Made by a program: the position numbers and the translations under genes. Below are positions 48,826-60,199 of a stretch of DNA of 64,000 nucleotides, piece by piece. Under the pieces are notes generated by a model. It had not been told where the DNA came from. It was given only the letters and a program-made list of their open reading frames with translations, and made no database searches. This stretch comes from Bathymodiolus brooksi (lineage: Eukaryota; Mollusca; Bivalvia; Mytilida; Modiolidae): contig OY804576.1 in the NCBI GenBank assembly GCA_963680875.1, positions 76,265,668 through 76,329,667 of the forward strand, written 5' to 3'. How positions within the stretch are numbered: the stretch's first letter is position 1; every line of letters begins with the position of its first letter.

Positions 48826-49459
48826 GATAAGTATCATAAACTGGAGCACACAATAAAAACCTTGACCTGCACATATTACTGGTAAAAATATGTTAAATTA
48901 AATTTTGTTTTGTTCATCAGTAAAATCCTTTAGTTATTGTACATACATGCAACTGTATTATCATGAGAAATTGAATTCATGGAAGACATCCTATTGTATA
49001 TTTCAATGATACAATACTTTCATGGTCTATCTAAACAATAAAGAAAATGTATTCACTACTACAAAAAATTGGTTGCATGTGATCAGGGTTATTGTTGTCC
49101 CTTTCAACAATTTTTGAGTTCTATCAGGACTACCCGATTTCATGTGGGAATGAACGCTCACAGATATAACAAACTGACATATGAAAGCTCAGCTATAGGT
49201 AGGTGTCTGGAAAATATGGGTATGATCCTGTCAGGGCACAAACACCCGTCAATGGTGTTGGGCTTTGACCACTCGGCCATCCATGCCCCATTTGTTTGCA
49301 TGGGTATTTAAACATGTTTTAAAAGGGATATTCCAAGTACTAAACTAAACAATTTTCTTGTAAAACATTTAATATGAGAACAAAAATACACAAGAATGTG
49401 AATGATAATAGCACTAAAGGCAATGTCTAAGAATCAAGAAATTATATTTCTATGTTCCA
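48826..49459. other. No gene recognised; 3' flank of PSMA6
   Basis: AT-rich. An 80-codon frame at 49069-49311 has no recognisable similarity. Confidence 0.45.
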
Positions 49460-49517
49460 TCAGTCTTTCTCTGCTATAGCAACTAAATGTGTATCTACTT
49501 CTTCTTCAGTCAGACTT
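49460..49517 (-). CDS. PSMA6: PSMA6 terminal exon
   Basis: Acceptor TTACAG|AAGTCT; encodes (R)[18 protein letters not shown] and TGA at 49462-49460. Matches the LTEAEIDAHLVALAERD-type ending of the family. Confidence 0.93.
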
Positions 49518-52500
49518 CTGTAATAAAGAAATAGTAACAAAATTAAGTGTGAGTAGGTGATTTTTTTTTGCTGTTAACGCTAAGTGAGCATTTTTTCAGC
49601 TATTTCATGGCGAGAACAAATTACATTTCGATGAGTTAACGATGATGTCTGCTTTGTACTACACCAAAATGCTTAGTTTTTAGATTTTTACAGTGCTAGC
49701 TCTGAAACAACATTTCACTCCACTGGTACACATTATTCTGATTCCAAGCCAACCAGTCTTTACTCTTAGTCTTACTCCTTAATGCTGCATGCATAGTGGA
49801 GAAGCAACAAATACCAATTTTAGTCTTTGGTTTTACACGACTGAGGCTCGAAACCACGATCTTCTACATTCAAAACGAGCATGCTAACCATCAAATTAAG
49901 AGTAAAATTATATAATACTGATTTGTTAAAAAATATATATTTTTACATGATCAATGCTATGATTCAGGGTTTTGAGTAAAAAATTATCGATTTTTCCCTC
50001 CATGGTAGGGCCCTTCACCCCTGAGGTTTATGAATTCATCCCCCAGTTTTTGATGGGGTTCGTGTTGCTGTTTTTAGTTTTCTGTGTTGTGTTTTTGGTT
50101 TTGTTTGTGTTCATCCTGTGTCTTGTGTACCCAATGTTGCCAGTTTCTCTGAATTGTCCATTCTTGATTGCCCCTTCTCTAATGTTTATTTTCCACACTT
50201 GTGATGTGTATTCAATATAGCCATGTTTGATAAAGTTTGTCTGTGACTTGAGGAAAGTTGATAGTTTTTCCAGTTTTTTAGTATCCTCAAAAGACCACTA
50301 TGATATAACAGAAAAACTGTTGAAAGTGGCTTTAAGGAAGTTTTAAATCTAACAATCATACGATCACAACCAAGACGGCCCCTTTTTATTATGAATTTCA
50401 ATCTACTAGCCCTTCTGATTGGTTGGTGATATCTGTCAATCCTAAATGTAATTACCTGAATGCAGGATTTTCAACTGAAATCACGCCTACTTCTATCTCT
50501 GAAGATTTAAAGTCAGCTGATAACACTGTTGACAGACAGGTAATGGCAATCTGTAATAAATCATACATTATTTTTACTCATGTTTCTGTCTGTAACTTAT
50601 GGCTGAACCTTGTTATAAAATGTATTTCATATTGCGATAATCTGGAACAATGGATATTTTGACAAATGAAATATTGGCAGTAAAATAAAAAGATCCTGAT
50701 GTTTAACATAAAGATCATGTCTTAATTGTGGTAACAACAATGAAAAAAAACATAACTCATATTATACTTCATAATAGCAAGAGTAATAAATCACACTAAT
50801 AACTGGTTATTTCCCTTTTGGGCCTAGTGCAGTATAATAACACCATCATATCTTTCTTGAAAAGCAAATATCTATGATTATCAAACTGTGAAAGAGTTAT
50901 TTCCCTTTGAGAAGACTGGACACACTATTTCTTATAACAGAAACTTAAATGATCTTTAGGACATATGAGCTAACAACTGAAATTTGATGACATGCATAAA
51001 AGACCAGAGTTCGCGAATATCGTCGGTCCTGACTGCCAAAATTTCATAAGGTCCGGTATTTCAGCGTCTTGAGCCGGTCCGATTGTCCGACTCGCGAAAA
51101 AGTCTGTTGTGGTGCATTTTGAAATAGTTGGTAATTAGTTGGATCATAATTGAACTGGTTCCCGATCTTTCTCTGCCATGATTTTTTAGCACCGTAACTT
51201 CCTAACAGATACCAGTTCAATTAATGGCAGTATGGCCGATTCGTTTCTCGACTGGTGCAAGGCCAGGGAAATGGCCGCACGCTCCCGATTTAAACGGAGA
51301 GGACACAAAAAGAAATATGCTGCAGAAGAATAAAATATTATACAAATGAAAGATGTATTTAACTGTTTATTTTCAAGTTTGCTGTTGATGTTCCAGTTTC
51401 ACCCTAACTTGGCCTAAGGCCAAAGAAAAAAAATTGTTGGTTTCCACTAACCCTGCCGGGTTAGTTTTATCCTGCCTGGTCAATTAATTTTATTGGCATT
51501 TTTAGTATAAACAAATATTTTTGAAGCCAGCCATGTCACTTTTTTCAGCACGAATTAGAAATTTTAATTTTTTTCTCTCTTTTTTTTTCCATGGATACAA
51601 GAATAAAACAGAGTTATCTAATTACCCTCCAAAGAGGAATAGCAGAACAAGTATAATCATTAGGAGCATACATGTATTATTCTAGTAAAGAAATGAAAAT
51701 TAAAAAAAAAAATTAAAAAAATAAAATAAAAAGCCTGCCCGTCGGGTTATGAAAATTTTCCCATGTTAGCGGAAACCAACAATCAATTTTCCATGGCCTA
51801 ATAATCTTTTGTTGTTAAAAGTTTCACAAATTGTAGGACCACCAACTTTTTTGTGGGACTGGCAGAAATTTGCATTCTGTCAGTCCTATGTCTGACAGAA
51901 AATTTGAGGTATTCGCGAACTCTGGAAGACACTTAACTCTGTAATATCAGACATAAAAGTATATGACCAGTGATCGGGAAAATCACGTGCCATGCGCAAT
52001 TGAAATGGTGCATTAAATTGACTGTCTAACGCGCCGTCCGGCACATTGTTTTTTTATCGCAAGTCTTCGTCTTACTCCTACAGATGTTTTCTCCAATCAT
52101 GGAGCACCACCGAAAGTTTTTCATTCGGAACTTTTCCACTAACGGGTATGACTAATTACCTAAAAACCGCAACTGCCGTATATCCCATGATTACATAATT
52201 TGTTGTTTATAAAAATTTCTGAAAATGGGTTAATTTTACAGTTAAAATATTTGAAAGGAGTTTTTATTAAATAATTTATAAAGATAATAATTCATTTTGT
52301 AGTATTTGCCCCGTGAAAAACGAATTTAGTAGCGTTTATTTCCCCTTTAATTTTATTGTGTTTTTACGGTATTTAGACTTAAATTATCGACAATTATGAC
52401 ATGAAAAATGCCACCGAAGAAGCAAAGATTACTAAATCTGCTATCACCTGTATAAATCAGTATTACCAATTAATTATCATTATCAACCCATAAACTTCTG

Positions 52501-55500
52501 ATTACTGTCAACATGTCTTGATGAAAATTCACCACAATTTGACAGTTTTCTGAGTGTATGTACGATGGTAACAGCATACAGCTTTGTACAACACACTGTG
52601 ACTCATGACTATTCAGTATTGATATCTATTATGAAGTTTAACTGAAAGCAGACAAAAACACACTCAGAAAAACAAAAGGAAGTGCTAGAACTTGAAAACA
52701 CACTTTTTTCAATGAAAAATGCATGTAAAGAATGGCCCATTGGCTTTATGATATGGCCCATTAATTTTCTGAATGGCCCATTGAAATTTTGAGGAAGGGG
52801 CCATGGGCCCATTTAGTAAAAATCTTTCACTATCACTGTATGACAAATAATAAAACATTACCTCCACTGCCTCATGAAATGTGAAATCTTGTTTTTTCTT
52901 GATCTTTTTCTCCAAAAAACTATTAGCTTCTAACTGTTTAACTCCAGCTGCAGTTGCTTTGAACCCACAGTAATAACCAGCAGGATCACATTTAAATACC
53001 TGTGGACCATGCTCATCATCATATCCTAATACAATCATACCTGGAAAATAAACAAGATGAACTGTGAGCTAATGCTCACTTATGATACCCCCGCTCTTCG
53101 GCAAACAGGAAGTAGGAATATGACGGGTCCAAAAACGCTTCCCATGATATGGGGTACCTATATGAAGATTGTGACCAAATATCAGATTTCTGCCATCAAT
53201 AGTTGCTGAGAAAAATGCGACGAAAAATGACCATATATGTTCAATGTGTATAAAAATCAACAAAAATCGGCAAACAGGAAGTAGGAATCTGATGGGTCCA
53301 AAAACGCTTCCCACGATATGGGGTACCTATATGAAGCTTGTGACCAAATATCAGATTTCTGCCATCAATAGTTGCTGAGAAAAATGTGCATTATATGTTC
53401 AATGTGTATAAAAACCAACTAAGTCGGCAAACAGGAAGTAGGAATCTGATGGGTCCAAAAATGCTACCCACAATATGGTATACCTATATGAAGCTTGTGT
53501 CCAAATATCAGATTTCTGCCATCAATAGTAGCTGAGAAAAATGTGACGAAAAATATGCATATATGTTCAATGTGTATAAAAACCAACTAAGTCGGCAAAC
53601 AGCAAGTAGGAATCTGACGGGTCCAAAAATGCCACCCACAATATGGTATACCTATATGACGCTTGTGACCAAATATCAGATTTCTGCCATCAACAGTTAC
53701 TGAGAAAAATGTGACGAAAAATATCTTTGACGGACAGAGGTAAAACAGTATACCCCCCTCCCCCTTTGGGGAGCGGGGGTATAATAAACACACAAACAAA
53801 ATAAAAGATGAGTATGTACAAATTCCCCTCTCAAAAAATATTCAGTGTACACTTGCATTGTGTATAGTTCATTTGATGGCAGTCAGCTGATTAAAATCAC
53901 ATCACTCACTTGCTCCCCTTAATTGACAGGTCGCAGCACGGGAGATCTGAAGAAATAACAAAGTTCAAAATTCCAAAAATACAAGATCGAGGGCAAGACA
54001 ACGTTGTCAAATATAATTTTTACAGGAGACATTGCAAAGTACGGTCCAAATTTGCAAGGCTGTTTCAGAAGAGAATAGTAAAATGTGAAAAGCTAGAGAA
54101 GAATGGATGAATGACAGCACAATTGCAGTTAACATTTCCTTTAGACAGGCAAGCTAAATATAAGGAAATAATTTTAAGTACCAAATTAATCATGACTTAT
54201 CACCAGGTTTGTAACTAGATTAACATGACAGGTGCCACTAGTGGAGCAGGAACTGCTTACCCTACCGGAGCACCTGAGTTAAACCTTGGTTTTTAGTGGG
54301 GTTCGTGTTACTCGATCTTTAGATTTATGTGTATATTTTGTGGATCGTTGTTTGTCTTTTTATCCTTTTTCTTTTGGCCATTGTGCTCTGTTCTTCTTTG
54401 ATATACGGATTCTGATTACCCCTTTGGTATTTTCAAACTCTTTTTAATTGTTGCCATCCAATTCCATCATATACTTACTACAACCCAAAGGTCTCATTTC
54501 AGCACTCTGTGTATAGATCTGTGAAATGTCAGCTATTCTTTTACATAACATGTCTACAGGTATTTCATATCCATAATTATACTTCCATTTAGCTGCTTCA
54601 TATCTAGCTCTTTGTACCTGTGACCTACTGTCAGCTACAATAGAATAAAATTCACTACAACTTGGTGCTACAATTTCCTGGTAAATTTTGTGGTTTGGTT
54701 TATGGTGTTTAATGCCACTTTCAACAATATTTCAGTTATATCGCAGTGGTCAGATTCTTGGTGGAGGAAACTGGAGTGCTCAGAGAAAATTTTGTGAACT
54801 AAAGTGACTCGGTGCAAAATAAACTGGGTTCAAATATGGGTAATAAATTTCAAATATACACGACTTAACTTGATAGTTACAAGAGACGAATCCCAATTGA
54901 GTGAGTGATTGTTGTTTAACGCTATAGGGGGATTTAAAAAAAAATGAAGACTTTTCATTTTCAGATAATAATTTGAATATTAAATGATATGAAAGAAAGG
55001 TAAATATCTTAAAACAAGCACAATGGTAACAGTTATCTTCATGCAAAGTGTCATGGAGATTGCTCTTCCGGTTAAAAAGTTATCCTCTAAAAACTGGTCA
55101 AATTTGCCTTAGCTTACCTTGATGATAACAAAATTTAAATAAAAAATATATTAAAGAAAGATGGTATTCTATAATTTCGTACCATTTTACTTCAAATATC
55201 TAGATGTTTTGTGACCCTATGATTTTGCAACAAAAAATTATTCTATTTTTTAAATTAGTGTACGTGAATAAATTTAACTTAGAAAATTGTACAAATGTCA
55301 AATTAAACCTTAATAGTTTTTCATTGTTGAGATTAATTAGTTCAGAAAAGTCAAAATATGTTGTAAAAAAACAATAGTTATAATAATTTAGACTGGATGT
55401 ATATGATAGTTGTAAAATTGGGCTTGCATAAGGAGAGACACAAAAAATGTCAGGAGTGTGACATTTTATCTTAGTTGTATAGTACTATGTTGTATACTTT

Positions 55501-58111
55501 AATAGTTCACAATTTTCTTTATTTTCCAAAAGCTCCAGACCCAATTAAAGAAAAAAGTTGGAAATAGCTCTGATATATGACATATGATAGCTAAGAAATC
55601 AAAATAACTAATGTCAGGAGTGTGACACTTTTAATAGGCATATCTTTTAAATAAAAAATAAAATAAACCATGCTTCTACAAACTTCCACAATGTTTTCAA
55701 TTTAATTACATATAAACAATAAGTAATAATTGTAGTATTTTTGTAGATTGCATGACACCTTTCTCATAATAAGTGATGATAAAGGGTTATATTTTTTTTC
55801 AACATGTCAAAATATGGATTTTTTCTAAACGAAAAATTGATGTATGTTGCTTTAGATAAACAGAATACTTACTTTAATATATCTTGCCTTTCATAAAACA
55901 TTTTCATTCTTTTGATATAGCATTTTTGAAAATTTATCAATACTTTTTCATCCAACAGTAATATGTCACACTCCTGATATAAAAACTTTAAATGTCATTG
56001 CAATTGCAGTAGGAAGTTTTTTTGCATAGTAAATTATTGAGAAACATGGGGAAACTAATTTGAAAACCACTAAAAAGTAATTTTATACTAAGAAAAGATG
56101 ATCTATTGCTAGTTTTAATAAATTTCAAATCTATTTTAACCATTTTTGATGAGATAAATTCCTAAAGGGAAAATAATTAGCACACTAATCATTAGAAAAA
56201 ACAAAAACATTTTTGAATCTTCTTTTAATATTTACTGTTAACTGTAAGAAATATAAGCTTTTGAAGAAATATAACTTTTAGTTTGGAAAGAATAAGTTGG
56301 TTATATTATTTTCAGCTCGACAGGTTTATTTTCGAGAGGGAGTCGGGAGAGTGACAATTTTATTTAAGAAATAGATTATTTTGTAAGCATATAGCCTCAA
56401 TAAAACTGCTTGTAATTGTCTCAGGGAATTATTTAATTCTCAATAAGCACTATACTCTTGAAAAGATGTATAAATATTTGAAAATTGAGTTGCCATTTTT
56501 TATAATTATGATAGTATTACTTAGAATATGATAAAATATGATTGAAATAACATCATAGCAATGCAAAAATGAAATATATTCAAGGGAAACCTTTTTCAGT
56601 CAAAATAGATTATGTACTACTACTTAAAAAAGTTATTGTGACCAACAATGATTGCATTTAGCTTGATATTTGGTGTATTTATCTTTTAGAAAAATGTGTC
56701 AGGAGTGTGACAAAACATCAAAAAATGGACAGTATTTTCATTTGGTTACCTCTAGTTTTTACCACCAATGATCAACTTAACTTAACTTTTGCTATATTTA
56801 TTAGGCATATATAAATAATTGATTTACAACTATTAAACCTCATTAGATCATATTTTTTATGCTTGTATGAAAACTTTAATTACCAGATTTTTTAAAATAT
56901 ACAGTAAAAATAGTGTTTCTTTGATATACTGAAACTGTTTTCTCATGATATATCCAAAGTTTGGTACCAAAATGTGCCTATTTCATATCATTATCAAATG
57001 GAAATACATTTAGGTCCTTTACCATACCCAAAAGAAAATGATACCTCTGAGGAAGTAAGCCTGTATTTGTTATCATTTTAACACTTTGTTGCTAATAAAA
57101 GTTGAAAAAAATTTTTTTGTCTGCATATATTGCACTGAGCAACTGAATCTGAAAAATATATCATATTGACATTATTTTACGACCAAAATTATGTCAATTT
57201 GTCCAATTTGAAATTTCACCCTCAATGTCACACAAAGTCTTCATTTTTTTGAAAATCACCCTAATGTGTAATTCTTCAGGTTCAACTATATCATGGCGAG
57301 AACAAGTTACATTTTATAGAGATGATCGATGATGATATCTGCTTTAAATTAGACCAACACGCTTAGTTGGATTTTTATAGTGCTAGCTTACAGAAATGCA
57401 AGTAGAAATGTCACTTCACTATGACACATTATCCTGATTCCGAACAAACCAGAATTTGCTCTTACTTCAGTTGGTTTTTTTTTAAAAACTTCCCAATTTA
57501 TCATTCATGTACAATCTGGGTTCATTCAATTCAGCAGTTTCTGATAAGATCAGGTCTTATATTAAAATGTGTCCTTACCAACCATTCCGGTCATCACACA
57601 TCCAATATTTTCTGTTAGTTGAAATAAATGAGTAACTGTAGAGGCATCTAATAACTTGTCCTACAAAATAAAGTTCAATATCAAATTGAGACTTAAACAT
57701 AGTTTACAGTTCCTATATAATGTACATGTAATTTATTAAAATTAAGGTAACACTAACGGATTTTGGCTAACCTGCTCATGCCCTTTGATTTACTACCATC
57801 CAAAGGCTATTAAAATATTTGGCTTTCCAATCTTTTGACTATGACCTGATGAAGGCTATTACAGAAAGCTCAAACATGTCATGCACACTAAATATCTGGA
57901 CAAAAAAAAATCATCAAAATCAACGACATTACCCGTTTAAATGTACAATTTGCTGTATGCTATTAACACATGCTTTATTTTACTTTTTCAATTTGATAAT
58001 ATATCTAAGCACTTACTGGAACTTTTTTTTGTGTCACAACAACAGCACTATCTTTTCCTCTAATTGCTACAGATGTTAATCCTCCCTGGTTTATAGCTTT
58101 GAAGGCATATT
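49460..58111 (-). CDS. PSMA6: 20S proteasome subunit alpha type-6 (first exon not found)
   Basis: A structural alpha-ring subunit of the 20S proteasome (cytosol and nucleus); alpha subunits gate substrate entry and lack the catalytic Thr. Exons on the minus strand: 58111-58017, 57660-57579, 54634-54479, 53040-52862, 50550-50456, 49517-49460. They join in frame with GT-AG introns and give 220 aa plus stop, starting at the phase-1 codon before [20 protein letters not shown]. Diagnostic segments: [94 protein letters not shown], terminal LVAIAEKD. The family is about 246 aa, so roughly 25 N-terminal residues (the RHITIFSPEGRLYQ-type segment) should lie in an upstream exon; I did not find it between 58112 and 64000. 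Confidence 0.95.
49565..49890 (-). mobile_element. SINE-A copy in the last PSMA6 intron
   Basis: 'TTCAGCTATTTCATGGCGAGAACAA', 'GGAGAAGCAACAAATACC' and the inverted head 'GAGGCTCGAAACCACG...CATGCTAACCATC' match the 26945 copy. Confidence 0.75.
49995..50110 (+). repeat. Dispersed repeat family C in PSMA6 intron
   Basis: 'CCCAGTTTTTGATGGGGTTCGTGTTGCTG' and following T/G-rich text match 54290 and 47610. The hydrophobic 82-codon frame here is translation of this repeat. Confidence 0.6.
50456..50550 (-). CDS. PSMA6: PSMA6 exon (sixth coding)
   Basis: Acceptor TTACAG|ATTGCC, donor TTCAG|GTAATT. Encodes [31 protein letters not shown]. Confidence 0.95.
50551..51004. other. PSMA6 intron sequence
   Basis: AT-rich, nothing else recognised. 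Confidence 0.5.
51005..51924. mobile_element. TIR element with CAGAGTTCGCGAATA ends
   Basis: CAGAGTTCGCGAATA and its inverse TATTCGCGAACTCTG bound it. AAAGAC/GAAGAC outside may be a 6 bp TSD with one change. It carries a 33-codon frame (51232-51333: [33 protein letters not shown]) rich in Arg/Lys, possibly the 5' stub of a lost protein. Another TIR element (51414-51801) is nested inside. Confidence 0.7.
51414..51801. mobile_element. Nested TIR element, ATTGTTGGTTTCC.CTAAC ends
   Basis: 'TAAGGCCAAAG...ATTGTTGGTTTCCACTAAC' pairs with 'GTTAGCGGAAACCAACAAT...CCATGGCCTAA'. The subterminal 'CCTGCCGGGTTAG' is inverted as 'CTGCCCGTCGGGTTA'-like text. It is noncoding. Confidence 0.65.
51925..52861. 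other. PSMA6 intron, no element resolved
   Basis: AT-rich. Five 'ATGGCCCAT' words cluster at 52730-52810 (short GGCCCATT repeats). Nothing coding. Confidence 0.5.
52862..53040 (-). CDS. PSMA6: PSMA6 exon (fifth coding)
   Basis: Acceptor TTCCAG|GTATGA, donor GAG|GTAATG. Encodes [20 protein letters not shown] and [15 protein letters not shown], then [20 protein letters not shown]. Confidence 0.96.
53083..53785 (+). mobile_element. Helentron-like element, four ~160 bp units
   Basis: Left subterminal TGATACCCCCGCTC and right GAGCGGGGGTATAAT are inverted. Four units begin near 'CGGCAAACAGGAAGTAGGAAT' at about 53100, 53268, 53426 and 53594. The right end folds as TATACCCCC...GGGGGTATA. Lies in a PSMA6 intron, just after the 53040 exon edge. 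Confidence 0.78.
53786..54478. repeat. PSMA6 intron with family C repeat (54290-54445)
   Basis: 'GGGGTTCGTGTTACTCGATC' to 'CCCCTTTGGTATTTTC' is a family C copy. A 66-codon basic frame at 53910-54110 was not recognised. Confidence 0.55.
54479..54634 (-). CDS. PSMA6: PSMA6 exon (fourth coding)
   Basis: Acceptor TTGTAG|CTGACA, donor TGTA|GTAAGT. Encodes [20 protein letters not shown], then [20 protein letters not shown], then [12 protein letters not shown]. The joined codon at its 3' end is Ser where human has Cys. Confidence 0.95.
54895..57480 (-). mobile_element. SINE-A copy split by a 2.3 kb insertion
   Basis: 54895-54926 (tail, 'GTGAGTGATTGTTGTTTAACGC') and 57264-57480 ('TATATCATGGCGAGAACAAG', 'TAGACCAACACGCTTAGTTGG') are the two halves of one SINE-A; the element at 54927-57261 separates them. 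Confidence 0.75.
54927..57261. mobile_element. 2.3 kb TIR element with repeated TGTCAGGAGTGTGACA motif (TA TSD)
   Basis: TIR: GGGGGATTT...AAAAATGAAGACTTT at the left, AAAGTCTTCATTTTTTT...AATCACCC at the right, with TA on both sides (54925-54926, 57262-57263). The motif TGTCAGGAGTGTGACA, itself an inverted repeat TGTCA-N6-TGACA, occurs at 55448-55463 and 56697-56712, with close copies at 55612-55627 and inverted at 55964-55977. A half motif TGTCACAC lies by the right TIR. Only the leftmost part holds any frame above 60 codons (54780-55046 minus, extending out of the element). A TA TSD fits the Tc1/mariner group but no transposase relic is seen. Confidence 0.7.
57579..57660 (-). CDS. PSMA6: PSMA6 exon (third coding)
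   Basis: Acceptor TTGTAG|GACAAG, donor GTTG|GTAAGG. Encodes [27 protein letters not shown]. Confidence 0.95.
58017..58111 (-). CDS. PSMA6: PSMA6 exon (second coding)
   Basis: Acceptor TTCTTTAG|AATATG, donor CCA|GTAAGT. Encodes (E)[31 protein letters not shown]. Confidence 0.95.
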
Positions 58112-59640
58112 CTAAAGAATAAAGAAAGAGACATGCATGAAGAACACTGCATACATATACTTCCAAGATATTTTTCACTAAGGGTTAGGACTTACTGGTG
58201 TTAAATACTGAATACTAAACAATATGTCATATAGATTATAAATCATGTTGGTCAGTTTCTATTGTGGTGGAATCCAGAGTTGCCGCAAAGTAATCTTTAA
58301 CAAGAGCACCGCCCATGGGTGCTGGACGCTAGACTTTATCGTTTCTGATATTAAACCGCAAGCAATTTACAAAGTTATACATACTTCTAACTTGTCAACA
58401 GATTGGGGTGACCGGTCAACACTTTCTACAAGTGTATTGAGTTTCAAGTTAATAGCTTTGATAGTTATTGAGAAATTTTAATTATACTAAAAAAATAATT
58501 ATATCCCAAATTTCTATGTACTATGTTGAAACAAGGGCAGAAAACTTTGGATATGCAAATCTCAGGGTCACCTGCCTTGTTGTAATGGGTTCCCCATTTG
58601 ATAGTGAACAGGTTTGTTGAGTTTCATTTCAATGCCTATCATAATTATTGAGAAATTGTATTTTTAGCTCATTCTAAGTCAAAAAGGGGGAATAACTCAA
58701 ATAAAATGCTAGATGGAGTTGTCTTCTCTAGTCAACAGATTGGGGTCAACACTTTCTACAAGTGTACTGAGTTTCAAGTTAATAGCTTTGATAGTTATTG
58801 AGAAATTTTAATTATACTAAAAAAATATCCCAAATTTCTCAATAATTAATAATTTCCTTGCTTGTTTTTACGTTCCGTAAAGGGATATCCCAGTTTTTGG
58901 AATGTGACAACTGCACATCCTTCATGAGCAAATACTCCACTCGAAACGCTTCGCGTAGAACCAGGTGAAGTCCGAAATGTTGTGTAGTCGAAGTCCCCAC
59001 TGTGATGTCACCGGGAAATGGATATATTTAGAAAATGGTGGATTTGTTAGTGTTCGGTTGATTGCAATAAAAGTAATCGATAAGAAGATATAGATCAACA
59101 AAATGCAATAATGACAATTCACATAAACATAAAAATTGTTGGAAAACCCATGCTCGATAAATTTTTAACCGACGAAAATGTAAAAGTAAATGGCGAAATC
59201 GCCGGCACATTTTGAGAACCCTGTAGGCACAAGCCCAAATGGGCAAGTAAACTTTTTACTTCTTGTTTTGTATTAACATGATCATCAGAATGTTTTTTCA
59301 AAAGAATTCAATTTTATGATGACAATTTCGAACATTTTTGACAATGTATTTTCCAAAACATGTCACATATTTGTGTACGATGTATTGATATATAAACTGG
59401 TGACGTAAGCACATATTTTCGTACAAACACGTGTTCCGGATCTTACCCAAATGCTAACGATTTAAATAGAAACGCTCCGAAAGTTAAAAGTTGAGTTTGA
59501 AAATTCAAAATGTTTCTGGAATATTACAAATATGCCATACCTGGCAAAAAACGGAAAATAAAAGATGACACGTAGACTGTCGAGTGTAAAAAAATATGAA
59601 GAAACACGGGAGTTGTTCTGATTAGTTAAATAACCATTTT
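58112..59640. repeat. Dispersed repeats upstream of PSMA6 exon 58111
   Basis: 58295-58840 contains two copies of a ~100 bp block ('CAACACTTTCTACAAGTGTA', 'TTTCAAGTTAATAGCTTTGA', 'GTTATTGAGAAATTTTAATT') at 58418 and 58748, preceded by 'AGAGCACCGCCCATGGGTGCT'. The PSMA6 first exon was searched for here and not found. Confidence 0.6.
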
Positions 59641-59830
59641 TGTTGTTTAACCAGCAGCAATGTTTTATTTATTCAACTGCTAGCTTTTTGTCGAAATTGA
59701 GAGCAAAGAAGGTAGAAAAACTGCATAATTCGTCATTTTACCGAAAATTTCGAAAACGAAATGCCGGAATCGGATTCCGGAACCGGAAACGACTATTTTC
59801 GGTTTTGCCGATAATAAAAAAAAATAATAA
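59641..59830 (+). repeat. Repeat D, copy 1 (inverted partner at 61329)
   Basis: 'GTTGTTTAACCAGCAGCAATG', 'TCGAAATTGAGAGCAAAGAAGG' and 'TCGGTTTTGCCGATA' recur inverted at 61329-61521, forming a 190 bp inverted pair about 1.5 kb apart. Confidence 0.8.
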
Positions 59831-59992
59831 TCCCGACCGACCAACCGACCCTAGATTTTTTTGACATATTTTTTTTTTGTTCTAATATTTACAAAAAAGA
59901 GCATGGTGCACGACCTTGTTTGGAGAAAATGCAGTTCATTTTCTTTGTATCCTCAAATGAAGAGTTAGAGGGTACATTGCACCCCCAAAAAT

Positions 59993-60199
59993 TTGGATGC
60001 ACCCCCAGATGAAAAAACCTGTGGGCATACTGCATGTCAGGAAGATTGGGTGACGGAAAAAGATTCTGTTTTTGTAAATGGCAGTGCCATGATGAGACAA
60101 GACGGTATAAAATACCATGAAGTCAGTGACAGACATAAAAGGGCGATTGAAAAGAAACTAGCACTTTTCGGGCTAGTAAAATATGGTTCGGACAAGTAG
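59993..60199 (+). pseudogene. Possible TTF-type zinc-finger remnant of a transposase
   Basis: The 68-codon frame has a Cys pair (CGHTAC), then a VFVNG..., then DGIKYHEVSDRHKRAIEKKL. The order Cys...Cys...FV.G...L/IKYH..S..H recalls the TTF-type N-terminal finger of hAT-derived proteins. No catalytic domain follows. The similarity is by pattern memory only. Confidence 0.35.

Noticed and set aside
49972..50220. 82-codon hydrophobic ORF that could look like a membrane peptide
   Set aside because: It translates a T/G-rich family C repeat that recurs elsewhere with different frames.
53910..54110. 66-codon basic ORF
   Set aside because: No start context, no family recognised, lies within a PSMA6 intron; not supportable as a gene.
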